Source: Actinoplanes oryzae
Lineage (GTDB): Bacteria > Actinomycetota > Actinomycetes > Mycobacteriales > Micromonosporaceae
DNA length: 35,518 bases
Assembly: GCF_030757795.1 (NCBI RefSeq)
Contig: NZ_JAUQWH010000089.1
Coordinates: 1-35,518, forward strand
Direction: 5' to 3'
The notes beneath the pieces are model-generated. The model was not told where the DNA came from, ran no database searches, and was given only the letters and a program-made list of their open reading frames with translations. A program made the translations under genes and the position numbers. Positions 1 through 9,594 of the stretch are shown in pieces (within the stretch, counting starts at the first letter, position 1; each line of letters opens with the position of its first letter).

Positions 1-547
1 TCGTCGACGTGGCCAAGCGCTTCGGCATCCAGTTCCGCGCGTCCTGCCAGCCCAGGTTGGGCGCGACCCGCACGACCCCGCCGGCCGCCACCAGCCCCGG
101 CACCGCCAGCGCCGCGCCCGCCAGGACCAGGCCATCCGCCGAGGCGCGCCGCCGGGCAGAAGTGGCGAGCCGGGCGAGGGCCGGAAGCGACTGATCACCG
201 TGCTCCACCAGCCGGTGCCGGACCGTCCCCGTGAGGTCGACCACGCACGCCGCCCGGTAGTCGACGTTGATCTCCAGCCCCAGCCCGCAGGGTCCGTCGG
301 GCGAGAGCCGCAGCCCCGCCGCGGGCCGTCCGGCGCCGCTGCGCGGGGCGGGCTCGACCTCGGTGAGCAGCGATCCGGCGATGAGGTCTTCGACCAGCGT
401 GGAAACTGTGGCCCGAGTGAGGCCGGTGGCGGTGGCGATCGCCGCCCGGGACGGCGGATCTGCGCTGTTCGCCACGGTGCGCAGCACCAGCGCGAGATTA
501 TGAGCCCGCACCCCCGACTGCCGGACGGGACTCAACGATGCGGGCAC
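1..547 (-). CDS. ROK-family transcriptional repressor (partial, cut by left edge)
   Basis: This is the N-terminal 182 codons of a ROK (repressor, ORF, kinase) regulator; the C-terminus lies outside the window. Reading from a GTG at 547, the protein opens with the usual ROK N-terminus (PASLSPVRQSGVRAHNLALV), followed by a winged helix-turn-helix (SRAAIATATGLTRATVSTLV, about residues 33-52) and then the GRPAAGLRLSP and GLGLEINVDYRAA segments that begin the ROK sugar-kinase-like fold. It is divergent from xylA and shares its 75-base promoter region, the classic place for a xylose-responsive XylR. Established for the family: such proteins repress xylAB and release DNA on binding xylose. That this one senses xylose is inferred from position. 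The start was chosen because it gives the standard ROK opening; no strong ribosome site was judged. Confidence 0.85.
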   Translation of the reverse strand, partial: MPASLSPVRQSGVRAHNLALVLRTVANSADPPSRAAIATATGLTRATVSTLVEDLIAGSLLTEVEPAPRSGAGRPAAGLRLSPDGPCGLGLEINVDYRAACVVDLTGTVRHRLVEHGDQSLPALARLATSARRRASADGLVLAGAALAVPGLVAAGGVVRVAPNLGWQDARNWMPKRLATST

Positions 548-551
548 GCTC

Positions 552-608
552 TTGACAGTGCCACACGCCGGCCAAATAATTCAACCACTAAACAAATCCG
601 CCTTGTTT
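552..608 (+). promoter_or_regulatory. xylA promoter with candidate ROK/XylR operator
   Basis: A perfect -35 hexamer TTGACA (552-557) is followed after 17 bases by AATAAT (575-580), one mismatch from the -10 consensus. This is unusually good for so GC-rich a genome. The expected transcription start is near 587. Immediately downstream is an inverted repeat, AAACAA (590-595) and TTGTTT (603-608) with a 7-base spacer, in an AT-rich stretch. A repressor bound there would block initiation or clearance. The A/T-rich inverted repeat resembles sites reported for xylose ROK repressors; assignment to the divergent ROK protein is inference. The ribosome site GGAGG (612-616) precedes the GTG at 622. Confidence 0.7.
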
Positions 609-621
609 CCTGGAGGTAACC

Positions 622-1806
622 GTGTCGGTCCAGCCCACCCGCGACGACAAGTTCTCCTTCGGCCTCTGGACCGTGGGATGGACCGCGCGCGACCCGTTCG
701 GCGAGGCCACCCGCGCCCCGCTCGACCCGGTCGAGGCCGTGCACAAGCTGTCCGAGCTGGGTGCCTACGGCATCACGTTCCACGACGACGACCTCGTGCC
801 CTTCGGCTCGGACGCCGCCACCCGCGACGGGATCATCGCCGGCTTCAAGAAGGCCCTCGACGAGACCGGCATGGTCGTCCCGATGGTCACCACCAACCTG
901 TTCACCCACCCGGTGTTCAAGGACGGCGGCTTCACCAGCAACGACCGCTCGGTCCGCCGCTACGCGCTGCGCAAGGTCCTGCGCAACATGGACCTCGCCG
1001 CCGAGCTGGGCGCCAAGACGCTCGTGCTGTGGGGCGGCCGCGAGGGCGCGGAGTACGACGTCGCCAAGGACGTCCACGCCGCCCTCGACCGCTACCGCGA
1101 GGGCCTCGACCTGCTCGCGCAGTACTCCGAGGACAAGGGCTACGGCCTGCGCTTCGCCATCGAGCCCAAGCCCAACGAGCCCCGCGGCGACATCCTGCTG
1201 CCGACCGCCGGCCACGCCATCGCGTTCGTGCAGGACCTCGAGCGCCCCGAGCTGTTCGGCATCAACCCCGAGGTCGGCCACGAGCAGATGTCGAACCTCA
1301 ACTTCGCCCAGGGCATCGCCCAGGCGCTGTGGCACGGCAAGCTCTTCCACATCGACCTGAACGGGCAGCACGGCCCGAAGTTCGACCAGGACCTCGTCTT
1401 CGGCCACGCCGACCTGCTCAACGCGTTCGCGCTGGTCGACCTGCTGGAGCACGGCTCGCCCACGGGCGGCCCGGCCTACGACGGCCCGCGCCACTTCGAC
1501 TACAAGCCCTCCCGCACCGAGAACTACGACGGCGTCTGGGAGTCGGCGAAGGCCAACATGCGCATGTACCTGCTGCTCAAGGAGCGTGCCGAGGCCTTCC
1601 GCGCCGACCCCGAGGTGCAGGCGGCGCTCGAGGAGTCCAAGGTCCTCGAGCTCGGCAAGCCGACCCTCAACGAGGGCGAGACCTACGACGACCTGCTGCA
1701 GGACAAGAGCGCCTTCGAGGAGTTCGACGTCGACGCGGCCGGCGAGCAGGGCTACCACTTCGTCAAGCTGCACCAGCTCGCCATCGACCACGTGCTGGGT
1801 GCATGA
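622..1806 (+). CDS. xylA: xylose isomerase
   Basis: Interconverts D-xylose and D-xylulose in the cytoplasm, the first step of bacterial xylose catabolism; the family also isomerises glucose. The 394-residue length is that of the class I actinomycete enzymes, and all key residues fall at the canonical Streptomyces numbers: His54 and Asp57 (FHDDD), Trp137 (VLWGGR), Glu181 and Lys183 (EPKPNEPRGD), Glu217 and His220 (NPEVGHEQ), Asp245, Asp255 and Asp257. These bind the two divalent metals and carry out ring opening and hydride shift. The GTG start at 622 has GGAGG five bases upstream and yields the family's usual N-terminus. It is the first gene of a xylA-xylB-MFS run, under a strong promoter with a likely operator. 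Confidence is very high. Confidence 0.98.
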   Translation: MSVQPTRDDKFSFGLWTVGWTARDPFGEATRAPLDPVEAVHKLSELGAYGITFHDDDLVPFGSDAATRDGIIAGFKKALDETGMVVPMVTTNLFTHPVFKDGGFTSNDRSVRRYALRKVLRNMDLAAELGAKTLVLWGGREGAEYDVAKDVHAALDRYREGLDLLAQYSEDKGYGLRFAIEPKPNEPRGDILLPTAGHAIAFVQDLERPELFGINPEVGHEQMSNLNFAQGIAQALWHGKLFHIDLNGQHGPKFDQDLVFGHADLLNAFALVDLLEHGSPTGGPAYDGPRHFDYKPSRTENYDGVWESAKANMRMYLLLKERAEAFRADPEVQAALEESKVLELGKPTLNEGETYDDLLQDKSAFEEFDVDAAGEQGYHFVKLHQLAIDHVLGA

Positions 1807-1825
1807 CCTCGCTCCGCTCGGCGGG

Positions 1826-1926
1826 CGCTGCGCCCCCCTTGAGTCGATGTCGGGGTCACCGGTTTCCGGCCGGGGGAAGAGCGCCCCGTCCGGAAACCGG
1901 CGCCCCCGACATCGACGGGCGCAGCG
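1826..1926. repeat. 101-nt imperfect palindrome between xylA and xylB
   Basis: Two 27-base arms, 1843-1869 and 1890-1916, are inverted complements with two mismatches. The 20-base loop can pair further (CGGGG with CCCCG). Outside them a second perfect 10-base pair, CGCTGCGCCC (1826-1835) with GGGCGCAGCG (1917-1926), extends the stem, leaving a 7-base bulge on the left (1836-1842). There is no T-run. It fills most of the 151-base gap between the xylA stop and the xylB start. It could attenuate transcription, protect the xylA 3' end, or be a dispersed REP/MITE-like element; the sequence alone does not decide. Confidence 0.85.
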
Positions 1927-1957
1927 CAGGGGTTGAACTATTGAGGGGTCCACGGAA

Positions 1958-3364
1958 ATGACGTTGGTTGCTGGGATCGACAGTTCTACGCAGTCGTGCA
2001 AGGTCGTCATCCGGGATGCCGAGACCGGGAAGCTGGTCCGGCAGGGGCGGGCGGGTCATCCGGAGGGCACCGAGGTGCACCCGCACGCCTGGTGGGACGC
2101 GTTGCAGCGGGCCATCGAGGAGGCGGGCGGGCTCGACGACGTCGCCGCCGCCTCGGTGGCCGGGCAGCAGCACGGCATGGTCGTGCTGGACGAGGACGGC
2201 GAGGTGGTCCGCCCGGCGCTGCTGTGGAACGACACGCGCAGCGCCGGCGCGGCGGCCGACCTCATCGACGACCTCGGCGGCGGGGACAAGGGCCGCCGGG
2301 CCTGGGTGGACGCGGTCGGCATCACGCCGGTCGCCAGCTTCACCCTGACCAAGCTGCGCTGGCTCGCCCGGAACGAGCCGGAGAACGCCGCCCGGGTCGC
2401 CTCGGTGTGCCTGCCGCACGACTGGCTCACCTGGAAGCTCGGCGGCAAGCAGCAGCTCTTCACCGACCGCAGCGACGCCAGCGGCACGCTCTACTGGTCC
2501 GCCAAGACCAACGAGTACCGTCACGACCTGCTCGAGCTCGGCTTCGGCCGGCGCATCGCGGTGCCCGAGGTGCTCGGCCCGACCGGCATCGCGGGCCACC
2601 TGCCCAACGGCGCGCCGCTCGGCCCGGGCGCGGGGGACAACGCGGCCGCGGGACTCGGCGCCGGCGCGCTGCCGGGAGACGTGGTCATCTCCATCGGTAC
2701 GTCCGGCACGGTCTTCGTCTCGTCGGACGTCTCGCCCGAGGACCCGAGCGGGGCGGTCTCCGGATTCGCCGACTGCACCGGCCGGTTCCTGCCCATCGTG
2801 GTCACGCTCAACGCGGCGCGCGTGCTCGACGCCGCCACGAAGCTGCTGAACGTGAGTCACGAGGAGCTGTCCCGGCTGGCGCTGACCGCTCCCGCCGGGG
2901 CCGACGGGCTGGTGCTCGTGCCGTACCTGGAAGGCGAACGCACCCCGAACCGGCCCAACGCCACCGGTGCCGTGCATGGGCTGACCCTGCAGACGTCCGA
3001 TCCGGCGCACCTCGCCCGGGCGGCCGTCGAGGGCATGCTCTGCGCGCTCGCCGACGGGCTGGACGCGCTGGTGACGCATGGCGCCACCGCGAACCGCATC
3101 GTGCTCGTCGGCGGCGGCGCGCGCAGCGAGGCCGTACGGAAGATCGCTCCCGCGCTCTTCGGTCTGCCGGTCCTGGTCCCGCCGCCCGGCGAGTACGTCG
3201 CCGACGGCGCGGCCAAGCAGGCCGCCTGGGTCACTCTGGGCGGCGAGGCGCCACCTCAGTGGTCCGCGGAGACCCCCGAGGTGTACGAAGCCCCGCCCGT
3301 CCCGCTGATCCGCGAGCAGTACGCACACGCCCGTGACAGGGTCGTCGACCGCCCGGACCGCTAA
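1958..3364 (+). CDS. xylB: xylulokinase (FGGY family)
   Basis: Phosphorylates D-xylulose with ATP to xylulose 5-phosphate, feeding the pentose phosphate pathway. The 468-residue FGGY-fold protein has the N-terminal phosphate-binding motif GIDSSTQSCK (residues 6-15), the substrate loop VAGQQHGMVVLD (68-79), LLWNDTRS (88-95), SDASGTLYW (172-180), the likely catalytic Asp227 in GAGDNAA, the second ATPase motif ISIGTSGTVF, and the C-terminal adenosine motif VLVGGGARS. It follows xylA after the large palindrome, and the gene order supports a common transcript. GAGGGG at 1943-1948 is a suitable ribosome site for the ATG at 1958. GTG-initiated reading of the next gene could begin inside its last codons. 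No anomalies were seen. Confidence 0.96.
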   Translation: MTLVAGIDSSTQSCKVVIRDAETGKLVRQGRAGHPEGTEVHPHAWWDALQRAIEEAGGLDDVAAASVAGQQHGMVVLDEDGEVVRPALLWNDTRSAGAAADLIDDLGGGDKGRRAWVDAVGITPVASFTLTKLRWLARNEPENAARVASVCLPHDWLTWKLGGKQQLFTDRSDASGTLYWSAKTNEYRHDLLELGFGRRIAVPEVLGPTGIAGHLPNGAPLGPGAGDNAAAGLGAGALPGDVVISIGTSGTVFVSSDVSPEDPSGAVSGFADCTGRFLPIVVTLNAARVLDAATKLLNVSHEELSRLALTAPAGADGLVLVPYLEGERTPNRPNATGAVHGLTLQTSDPAHLARAAVEGMLCALADGLDALVTHGATANRIVLVGGGARSEAVRKIAPALFGLPVLVPPPGEYVADGAAKQAAWVTLGGEAPPQWSAETPEVYEAPPVPLIREQYAHARDRVVDRPDR

Positions 3365-3374
3365 CCTCGTCCGG

Positions 3375-4761
3375 GTGAACAGGGGAGGGACGGCCCACCG
3401 GGCGTACAGCGTCGTGGTGTTCGTCGTGCTGGCGTCGCTCGACAATGTCGCCATCGGGCTCGTCCCGCCCCTGTACGGCAGCATCGGCGCCGATCTGGGC
3501 GTCGGCGAGGGGCACATCGCGCTCGCGACCACCGTGATGTTCCTGATCAGTGCCGTGGCGGCGGTCGGCTGGGCGTACGCGGGCGACCGCACCAACCGCA
3601 AGCCCGTCCTCCTCGCCGGCACGGTGATCTGGGTCGTCGGCACGGCCTGGTCGGGCCTGTCCGGCAGCTACGTGTCGTTCCTGCTGTCCCAGGTCGTGGC
3701 CGCCGTGGGGCTGGGCGGCGTGGCCAGCGTCAGCTTCTCCGTGGTCAGCGATCTGATCTCGCCCCGGCGCCGCGGGCTGGTCATGAGCTTCTGGGGCCTG
3801 TCGCAGGGCGTCGGCACGCTCGCCGGCACCCTGCTGGGCGGCCTGCTCGGCGCGGGGGACTGGCGGCGCCCCTTTCTCACGGTGGCGGCCGCCGGCGTCG
3901 TCGCGGGTGCGGCCTACCTGCTCACGTACGACGTCCCGCGCGGCGACAGCGAGCCCGAGCTGGCCGACGTCGAGTACGACGAGCGCATCCACTCCGGCGA
4001 CCTGCCCAAGATCCTGGCGCGGCGCACGAACGTCTGGCTGATTTTGCAGGGCTTCTCCGCCCAGGTCGCCTTCGGTTCGCTGGTCTGGCTGCCGGTGCTG
4101 TTCCGGGCCCGCGCCGAGGACCAGGGCTACTCGACGGCGACCGCGGTCGTGGTCGGCAGCGTCTTCGCCACGCTCTTCCAGCTCGGCGGCGCCTTCTCGA
4201 TCCTGGGCGGCCTGGCCGGCGACCGGCTGCAGAAGCGCACCCCGCGCGGCCGCGCCCTGGTCGCGGCGATCGGCATGCTGGCGGCCGTGCCGCTCTACGT
4301 CGTCCTCTACTTCGTGCCGATGCGCATCGACGTGCCGGACGGCGGCAGCACCGGCGCGATCATCGGCGCGGTCCTGACCAACGTGGTGACCGAGCCGACC
4401 GTGGGGCTGAGCCTGCTCGTCGCGGTGGTGGCCCTGGCCCTGACCTCGGCGAACTCGCCCAACTGGTTCGCGATGATCGCCGACGTCAACCCGCCCGAGC
4501 ACCGCGGCACCGTCTACAGCCTCGGCAACCTGCTCAACGGCGCGGGCCGGGCCGGCGGCAACGCCCTGGTCGGGGTGGCCTTCCGGGGCCTGTCGCAGGC
4601 CTTCCCGCCGCCGCTGAACTACGCGGTCGGGCTGGCCGCCTTCCAGCTCTTCTTCGTGCCGACCGGGATCATGTACTGGCTGGCCAGCCGCACGGTGGCC
4701 AGGGACATGGAGAACACCCACGAGGCCCTGGCCACCTATGCCGGCGAGCACGACCCCGTCG

Positions 4762-4784
<23 letters not shown>
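3375..4784 (+). CDS. MFS transporter (possible sugar permease of the xyl operon)
   Basis: A major facilitator protein of about 469 residues with some 12 predicted membrane segments. Motif A is visible as YAGDRTNRKPVLL between segments 2 and 3, and the N-terminal part (LASLDNVAIGLVPPLYGSIG) resembles spinster-like MFS carriers. A central loop (PRGDSEPELADVEYDERIHS) and a GDRLQKRTPRGRAL loop separate the halves. It starts 10 bases after xylB, so it is probably cotranscribed and could import xylose or a xyloside, though known xylose MFS symporters belong to another subfamily, so the substrate is uncertain. GTG 3375 gives an MFS-like N-terminus; a GTG at 3333, inside xylB, is an alternative. Neither has a good ribosome site. 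Its 3' end overlaps the convergent glucosidase gene by 23 bases. Confidence 0.85.
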
Positions 4785-6393
<1,609 letters not shown>

Positions 6394-6426
6394 GCCTCCA
6401 TGCTAGGGCTGTACCGGTCAAGAAAG

Positions 6427-7191
6427 TCAACCGTCCAAGATCGCGGCGAATCTTTCCTCCGCCAGGTCGAGCTGATCGAGGATGTGATCCTTCGCGGTCA
6501 CCGACAGCGGGGTGTCCGGACGGCCGACCAGCTCACGCAGCTTCGGCACGAGCGGCCTGTACTTGATAGCCGAGCTGTGCGCCTTGTCGAAGGTCGTGTG
6601 GATGACGCCGACGCCGTTGTCCGTGAAGTCGCTCACCTTGATGACGCGGGCCCACGGGTCGCGCTCGAGGCTCTCCGCCACGTGCTCGCGGTACTGCTCG
6701 TGGCGGTCGCGCTCCGGGTCGTACTCGGGATTGGTCACCGACCGGACCAGCTCGGCCACCCGCGGCCCGAACCGGCGGGCCAGCTCGGCGACGGCCGCCT
6801 CGGTCAGCACGTCGTGACCCAGGCCCTCGGGCAGCCCGGCCAGCTCGGCGGGGTGGTCCTCGACGGCGTCGTGCAGCAGCGCCGCGGCGAGCACGTCGGG
6901 GTCGCGTACCCCGTAATAGCGCATGATCCGGATCGCGACCCGCAGCAGGTGGTTGAGGTAGGGCTCGCGGACCCGGCGGTCGCCGGCGTGCAGCTTCGAC
7001 GCCAGCGCGAGGGCGTCCTCGAGCCGGGCGCGGTCGGCGGCGGGCAGGTCGGCGAGCTCCAGCGCGAAGCGGTCCCGCAACCCCGCCTCGCCGTAGACCT
7101 CGGTGATCGCGTGCAGCGGCATGGACAGCAACATCCGTGAGGCCATGCCGAAAGATATACCGGACTTCTCCGCTTCCGTGACCCCTGACAT
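6427..7191 (-). CDS. HD-domain phosphohydrolase, RelA/SpoT hydrolase-like
   Basis: A 254-residue protein dominated by one HD domain. The metal-binding set is visible: His81 (YLNHLLRVA), His107-Asp108 (LLHDAVEDH) and Asp188 (VIKVSDFTDN). The HDxVED motif followed by a K-V-S-D-F element is the pattern of the (p)ppGpp hydrolase domain of RelA/SpoT and of small alarmone hydrolases (Mesh1), where the last motif is usually KLADRLHN. No synthetase, TGS or ACT domain follows, so it would be a stand-alone hydrolase. Nucleotide substrate is inferred; a different nucleotide or inositol-type substrate is possible. Starts at Met16 or Met20 would also be acceptable. It lies upstream of the GH13 gene on the same strand. 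Confidence 0.75.
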   Translation of the reverse strand: MSGVTEAEKSGISFGMASRMLLSMPLHAITEVYGEAGLRDRFALELADLPAADRARLEDALALASKLHAGDRRVREPYLNHLLRVAIRIMRYYGVRDPDVLAAALLHDAVEDHPAELAGLPEGLGHDVLTEAAVAELARRFGPRVAELVRSVTNPEYDPERDRHEQYREHVAESLERDPWARVIKVSDFTDNGVGVIHTTFDKAHSSAIKYRPLVPKLRELVGRPDTPLSVTAKDHILDQLDLAEERFAAILDG

Positions 7192-7222
7192 GGCTCACTC
7201 ATCGGCCGCGGCGGCGGGAAGT

Positions 7223-8146
7223 TCAGGATTGTCCGGCTTGCACTTGCTCGTCGGTGACGACGGGACGCGGCGGGACCGGGCGGGGGGAGGGGCGGCTGCC
7301 GGGCGTACGCCGCATGGCGCTCATCGAAGCCTGCTTCAGCGACCAGTGCTGGTTGTGCGGCTCGGCGTGCACGCCCCGGCGCGGGATGGCGGCGCCGTCG
7401 GTGAACTCCTCCTCGGTCATCGCCTGCAGACCGCTCAGCGCGACCCCGAGGATCGTGGCGGCGCTGATCAGCGTGATGGGCACGATCATCAGCAGCGGCC
7501 GGATGCCCTGGGCCTGCTGGTCGGGCGCGTCGCTCAGCTCCACGGTCATGGCCGCCATGCCGGTGTAGTGCATGCCGCACACGGCGAGTCCCATGATGGC
7601 GGCGGCGCCGAGCATGGCCAGCGGGCTCTGGACGGAGACCGTGAACCACAGGGCCGCCGTGGCGGCCACTACGGCGATGACGCCGGAGGCGATCACGAGC
7701 GCCGGGCGGTAGTGGATCGTGCCCGACACGGACAGCCCGGCCATGCCGGTGTAGTGCATCGCGAGCACGCCCGCCCCGGTCAGCGCCCCGGCGATCGCCA
7801 CCCGGGTCATGCTCCGCCGGCCGTGCCCGACGGCCATCAGTCCGATGCCGACCGTCACGATCGAGAGACCGAGACTGATCATCATGAGCACCGGGTTGTA
7901 GCGCACCGGGCTGGCCGGCACCTCGAAGCCCAGCATGGCCGTGAAGTGCATCAGCCAGATGGCGGCGCCGCCGATCGAGAAGGCGGCGATGATGAGCCAG
8001 CGGGTGCGCCGGCCCCGGGTGCGGGCACCGCGAGCACGGCCGGTGCTCAGCAGGCCGAGGAAGGAGCCGAGGACCGCGACCAGATAGGCCGCTATCGGGT
8101 TGAAGGCTCCGTAGGTGAAGTGATGGACCTCGGCCACTGCCGGCAC
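7223..8146 (-). CDS. MHYT-domain integral membrane sensor protein
   Basis: A 307-residue membrane protein with about seven predicted transmembrane segments and three copies of the MHYT motif, LMHFTAM, AMHYTGM and GMHYTGM, each at the outer end of a helix. The family is proposed to bind copper through Met and His and to sense oxygen, CO or NO. In many bacteria MHYT is fused to GGDEF, EAL or kinase domains; here it is followed only by a Pro/Arg-rich cytoplasmic tail of roughly 75 residues (SRPSPRPVPPRPVVTDEQ) with no recognised output domain, as in other actinomycete members. It must act through a partner or as a transporter-like protein. The next gene on the same strand ends 31 bases upstream of its stop side. 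The ligand is unproven. Confidence 0.88.
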   Translation of the reverse strand: MPAVAEVHHFTYGAFNPIAAYLVAVLGSFLGLLSTGRARGARTRGRRTRWLIIAAFSIGGAAIWLMHFTAMLGFEVPASPVRYNPVLMMISLGLSIVTVGIGLMAVGHGRRSMTRVAIAGALTGAGVLAMHYTGMAGLSVSGTIHYRPALVIASGVIAVVAATAALWFTVSVQSPLAMLGAAAIMGLAVCGMHYTGMAAMTVELSDAPDQQAQGIRPLLMIVPITLISAATILGVALSGLQAMTEEEFTDGAAIPRRGVHAEPHNQHWSLKQASMSAMRRTPGSRPSPRPVPPRPVVTDEQVQAGQS

Positions 8147-8235
8147 CTCGCGAACGTCGGGGGGATCGGTTCGCTGTGGATTAGGTCATGAGTCCGATCT
8201 AGGACATCGCACGTCGTGTGCGGCCGGGCAAAAAA

Positions 8236-8270
8236 CAACCGGGACCACCGTCGTGCGGCGGTCCCGGTTG
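8236..8270 (-). terminator. intrinsic terminator for the GPGG-motif gene
   Basis: A perfect 11-base stem, CAACCGGGACC (8236-8246) with GGTCCCGGTTG (8260-8270), and a 13-base loop that can pair further. On the minus strand it is followed by TTGTTTTTTG (complement of 8227-8237), a real T-run. It therefore ends transcripts from the small membrane protein gene at 8458-8601. Nothing else was recognised between 8271 and 8457. Confidence 0.8.
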
Positions 8271-8457
8271 GGGGTCGGTCCGACCGGTGTCACTGCCAGG
8301 GAAGGGTGGCGCCCGTGCCGATGGTCCCGACCGGCAGGCGGCGCCTGGTGCGCGCGGCGTCGTTGCCGGTGCGCGATCTCTCCCTGGTGACGCCGGTCAT
8401 CCGCCGGCGCCGTTGCCGGACGTGCGGGCCGGCGGTCAGTGCCGGGGGGAGAAGCGG

Positions 8458-8601
8458 TTAATTGAAGATGCTGACGCCACCGGGGCCGACGAGGAGGCCG
8501 ACAACGATCAGCACGATGCCCCAGAGGAGCTGACGCCGGAACAGCGCGAGGATGCCGGCGACCACGAGGATGACTGCGAGGATCCAGAGTACGAATTCCA
8601 T
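8458..8601 (-). CDS. GPGG-motif small membrane protein
   Basis: A 47-residue protein made almost entirely of two membrane segments (about residues 4-20 and 27-40) linked by FRRQLLW, ending in the signature LLVGPGGVSIFN. This matches the widespread actinobacterial GPGG-motif small membrane protein family, whose function is unknown. The ATG at 8601 gives the family's usual start (MEFVLWILAVILVVAG); the reading frame stays open upstream, but that extension has no family similarity. The gene stands alone with a minus-strand terminator about 190 bases downstream. Confidence 0.85.
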   Translation of the reverse strand: MEFVLWILAVILVVAGILALFRRQLLWGIVLIVVGLLVGPGGVSIFN

Positions 8602-8768
8602 GGTCGCTCTGATACCCGACGCCCTCGAATCGAAAACCTGTGATCTACCCGTCACTGACCTGGTGTTCTCCACAGGGGACACACAGATGGGAGCCCTCCC
8701 AGCAGGAGTTCGCCGAGCGCGTCGATGCCCGGCGCGGCGCGCGGCTGGTCGCCCTCCCACGGCCAGGG

Positions 8769-8802
8769 CCTGTGTCGCTGTCGGCCCCCACCGCGACACA
8801 GG
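8769..8802. other. hairpin upstream of the GPGG gene
   Basis: A perfect 10-base inverted repeat, CCTGTGTCGC (8769-8778) and GCGACACAGG (8793-8802), with a 14-base loop. It stands directly next to the 15-base terminator hairpin at 8805-8838, giving two stem-loops in tandem between the metallophosphoesterase stop and the GPGG gene. It may be a second terminator element or a leader structure; no T-run is present. Confidence 0.6.
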
Positions 8803-8804
8803 CG

Positions 8805-8838
8805 CCGAAGGCCCCGGCCGGGTGGCCGGGGCCTTCGG
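8805..8838. terminator. strong hairpin terminator after the metallophosphoesterase operon
   Basis: A perfect 15-base stem, CCGAAGGCCCCGGCC (8805-8819) with its complement (8824-8838), and a 4-base loop. It lies 12 bases past the stop of the minus-strand metallophosphoesterase. There is no T-run; hairpin-only terminators are common in actinomycetes. Confidence 0.75.
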
Positions 8839-8850
8839 GGCAGCGGGGGA

Positions 8851-9594
8851 TCAGGCCGGCACGAGCTCCGCGTCCGCCTGGTCCGACAGCAGCTGATAGA
8901 CGTTGTAGGCCTGCTTGATGACCGGGTGCGCCACGTTGCGCACCGGCACCCCGCCGGGCGTCCGGCCGCGCTCGGTGCCGTGGTGCGCGTGGCCGTGCAG
9001 CGCCAGCGCCGTCGGGGCCGAGTCGATTGCCTGCCCGAGCAGATAGGAACCCAGGAACGGGTAGATCTCGAGCGGCTCGCCCACCAGGGTCTCCGGCACG
9101 GGGGAGTAGTGGGTGAGCGCCACGAGCGCGTCGCATTCCAGCCCGCGCAGGGCCGCGCCCAGCCGCTCGGCGACGGCCTCGGTCGTCCCCACGAAGTCCT
9201 TCATCTCCCGCTCGCCGAACTTGCTGGCGCACGCCCCGGCGAACCCGCCGCCGAAGCCCTTGACGCCGGCGACGCCCAGCCGGTGGCCGTGGAGCTCGAG
9301 CACGGTGCCCTCGCCCTCGAGCACGGTCATGCCCGAGTCGGTGAGGACCCGCGAGACCTCCGCCTGCTGGTCGCTCTGGTGGTCGTGATTGCCCAGGACC
9401 ACCACCACGGGTACGCCGAGCCCGCCGAACTCCCGCGCCATGCACTTCGCCTCGTCGACCGTGCCGTGGCGGGTCAGGTCGCCGGCGACGAGCAGCACGT
9501 CGGCCACGTCGGGCAGCTGTTCCAGGGCGGGCCGGTAGCGGCCCAGCACGTCCTCGTCCACGTGGACGTCGCCCACGGCGGCGATCCGGATCAT
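8851..9594 (-). CDS. calcineurin-like metallophosphoesterase
   Basis: A 247-residue cytoplasmic phosphoesterase with the full metal-ligand set: Asp9 and His11 (GDVHVDE), Asp39 (VAGDLTRHG), Asn69 and His70 (LGNHDHQ), a later His in ALTHYSPVP, and the terminal HGHAHHG. It should use two metals to split a phosphomono- or diester; the substrate cannot be read from sequence. Its ATG overlaps the stop of the BON-like gene (ATGA), so the two are translationally coupled, and the nucleotidyltransferase gene heads the run. The repeated company of a nucleotidyltransferase suggests a nucleotide-linked job, which is inference. A 15-base-pair terminator follows. Confidence 0.9.
   Translation of the reverse strand: MIRIAAVGDVHVDEDVLGRYRPALEQLPDVADVLLVAGDLTRHGTVDEAKCMAREFGGLGVPVVVVLGNHDHQSDQQAEVSRVLTDSGMTVLEGEGTVLELHGHRLGVAGVKGFGGGFAGACASKFGEREMKDFVGTTEAVAERLGAALRGLECDALVALTHYSPVPETLVGEPLEIYPFLGSYLLGQAIDSAPTALALHGHAHHGTERGRTPGGVPVRNVAHPVIKQAYNVYQLLSDQADAELVPA

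Noticed and set aside
532..2010. Long open frames antisense to xylA (and similar long frames antisense to most genes, such as 3231-4751, 19486-20967 and 25355-26929)
   Set aside because: Shadow frames from high-GC third codon positions; they lack recognisable motifs and start signals, and the sense genes are certain.
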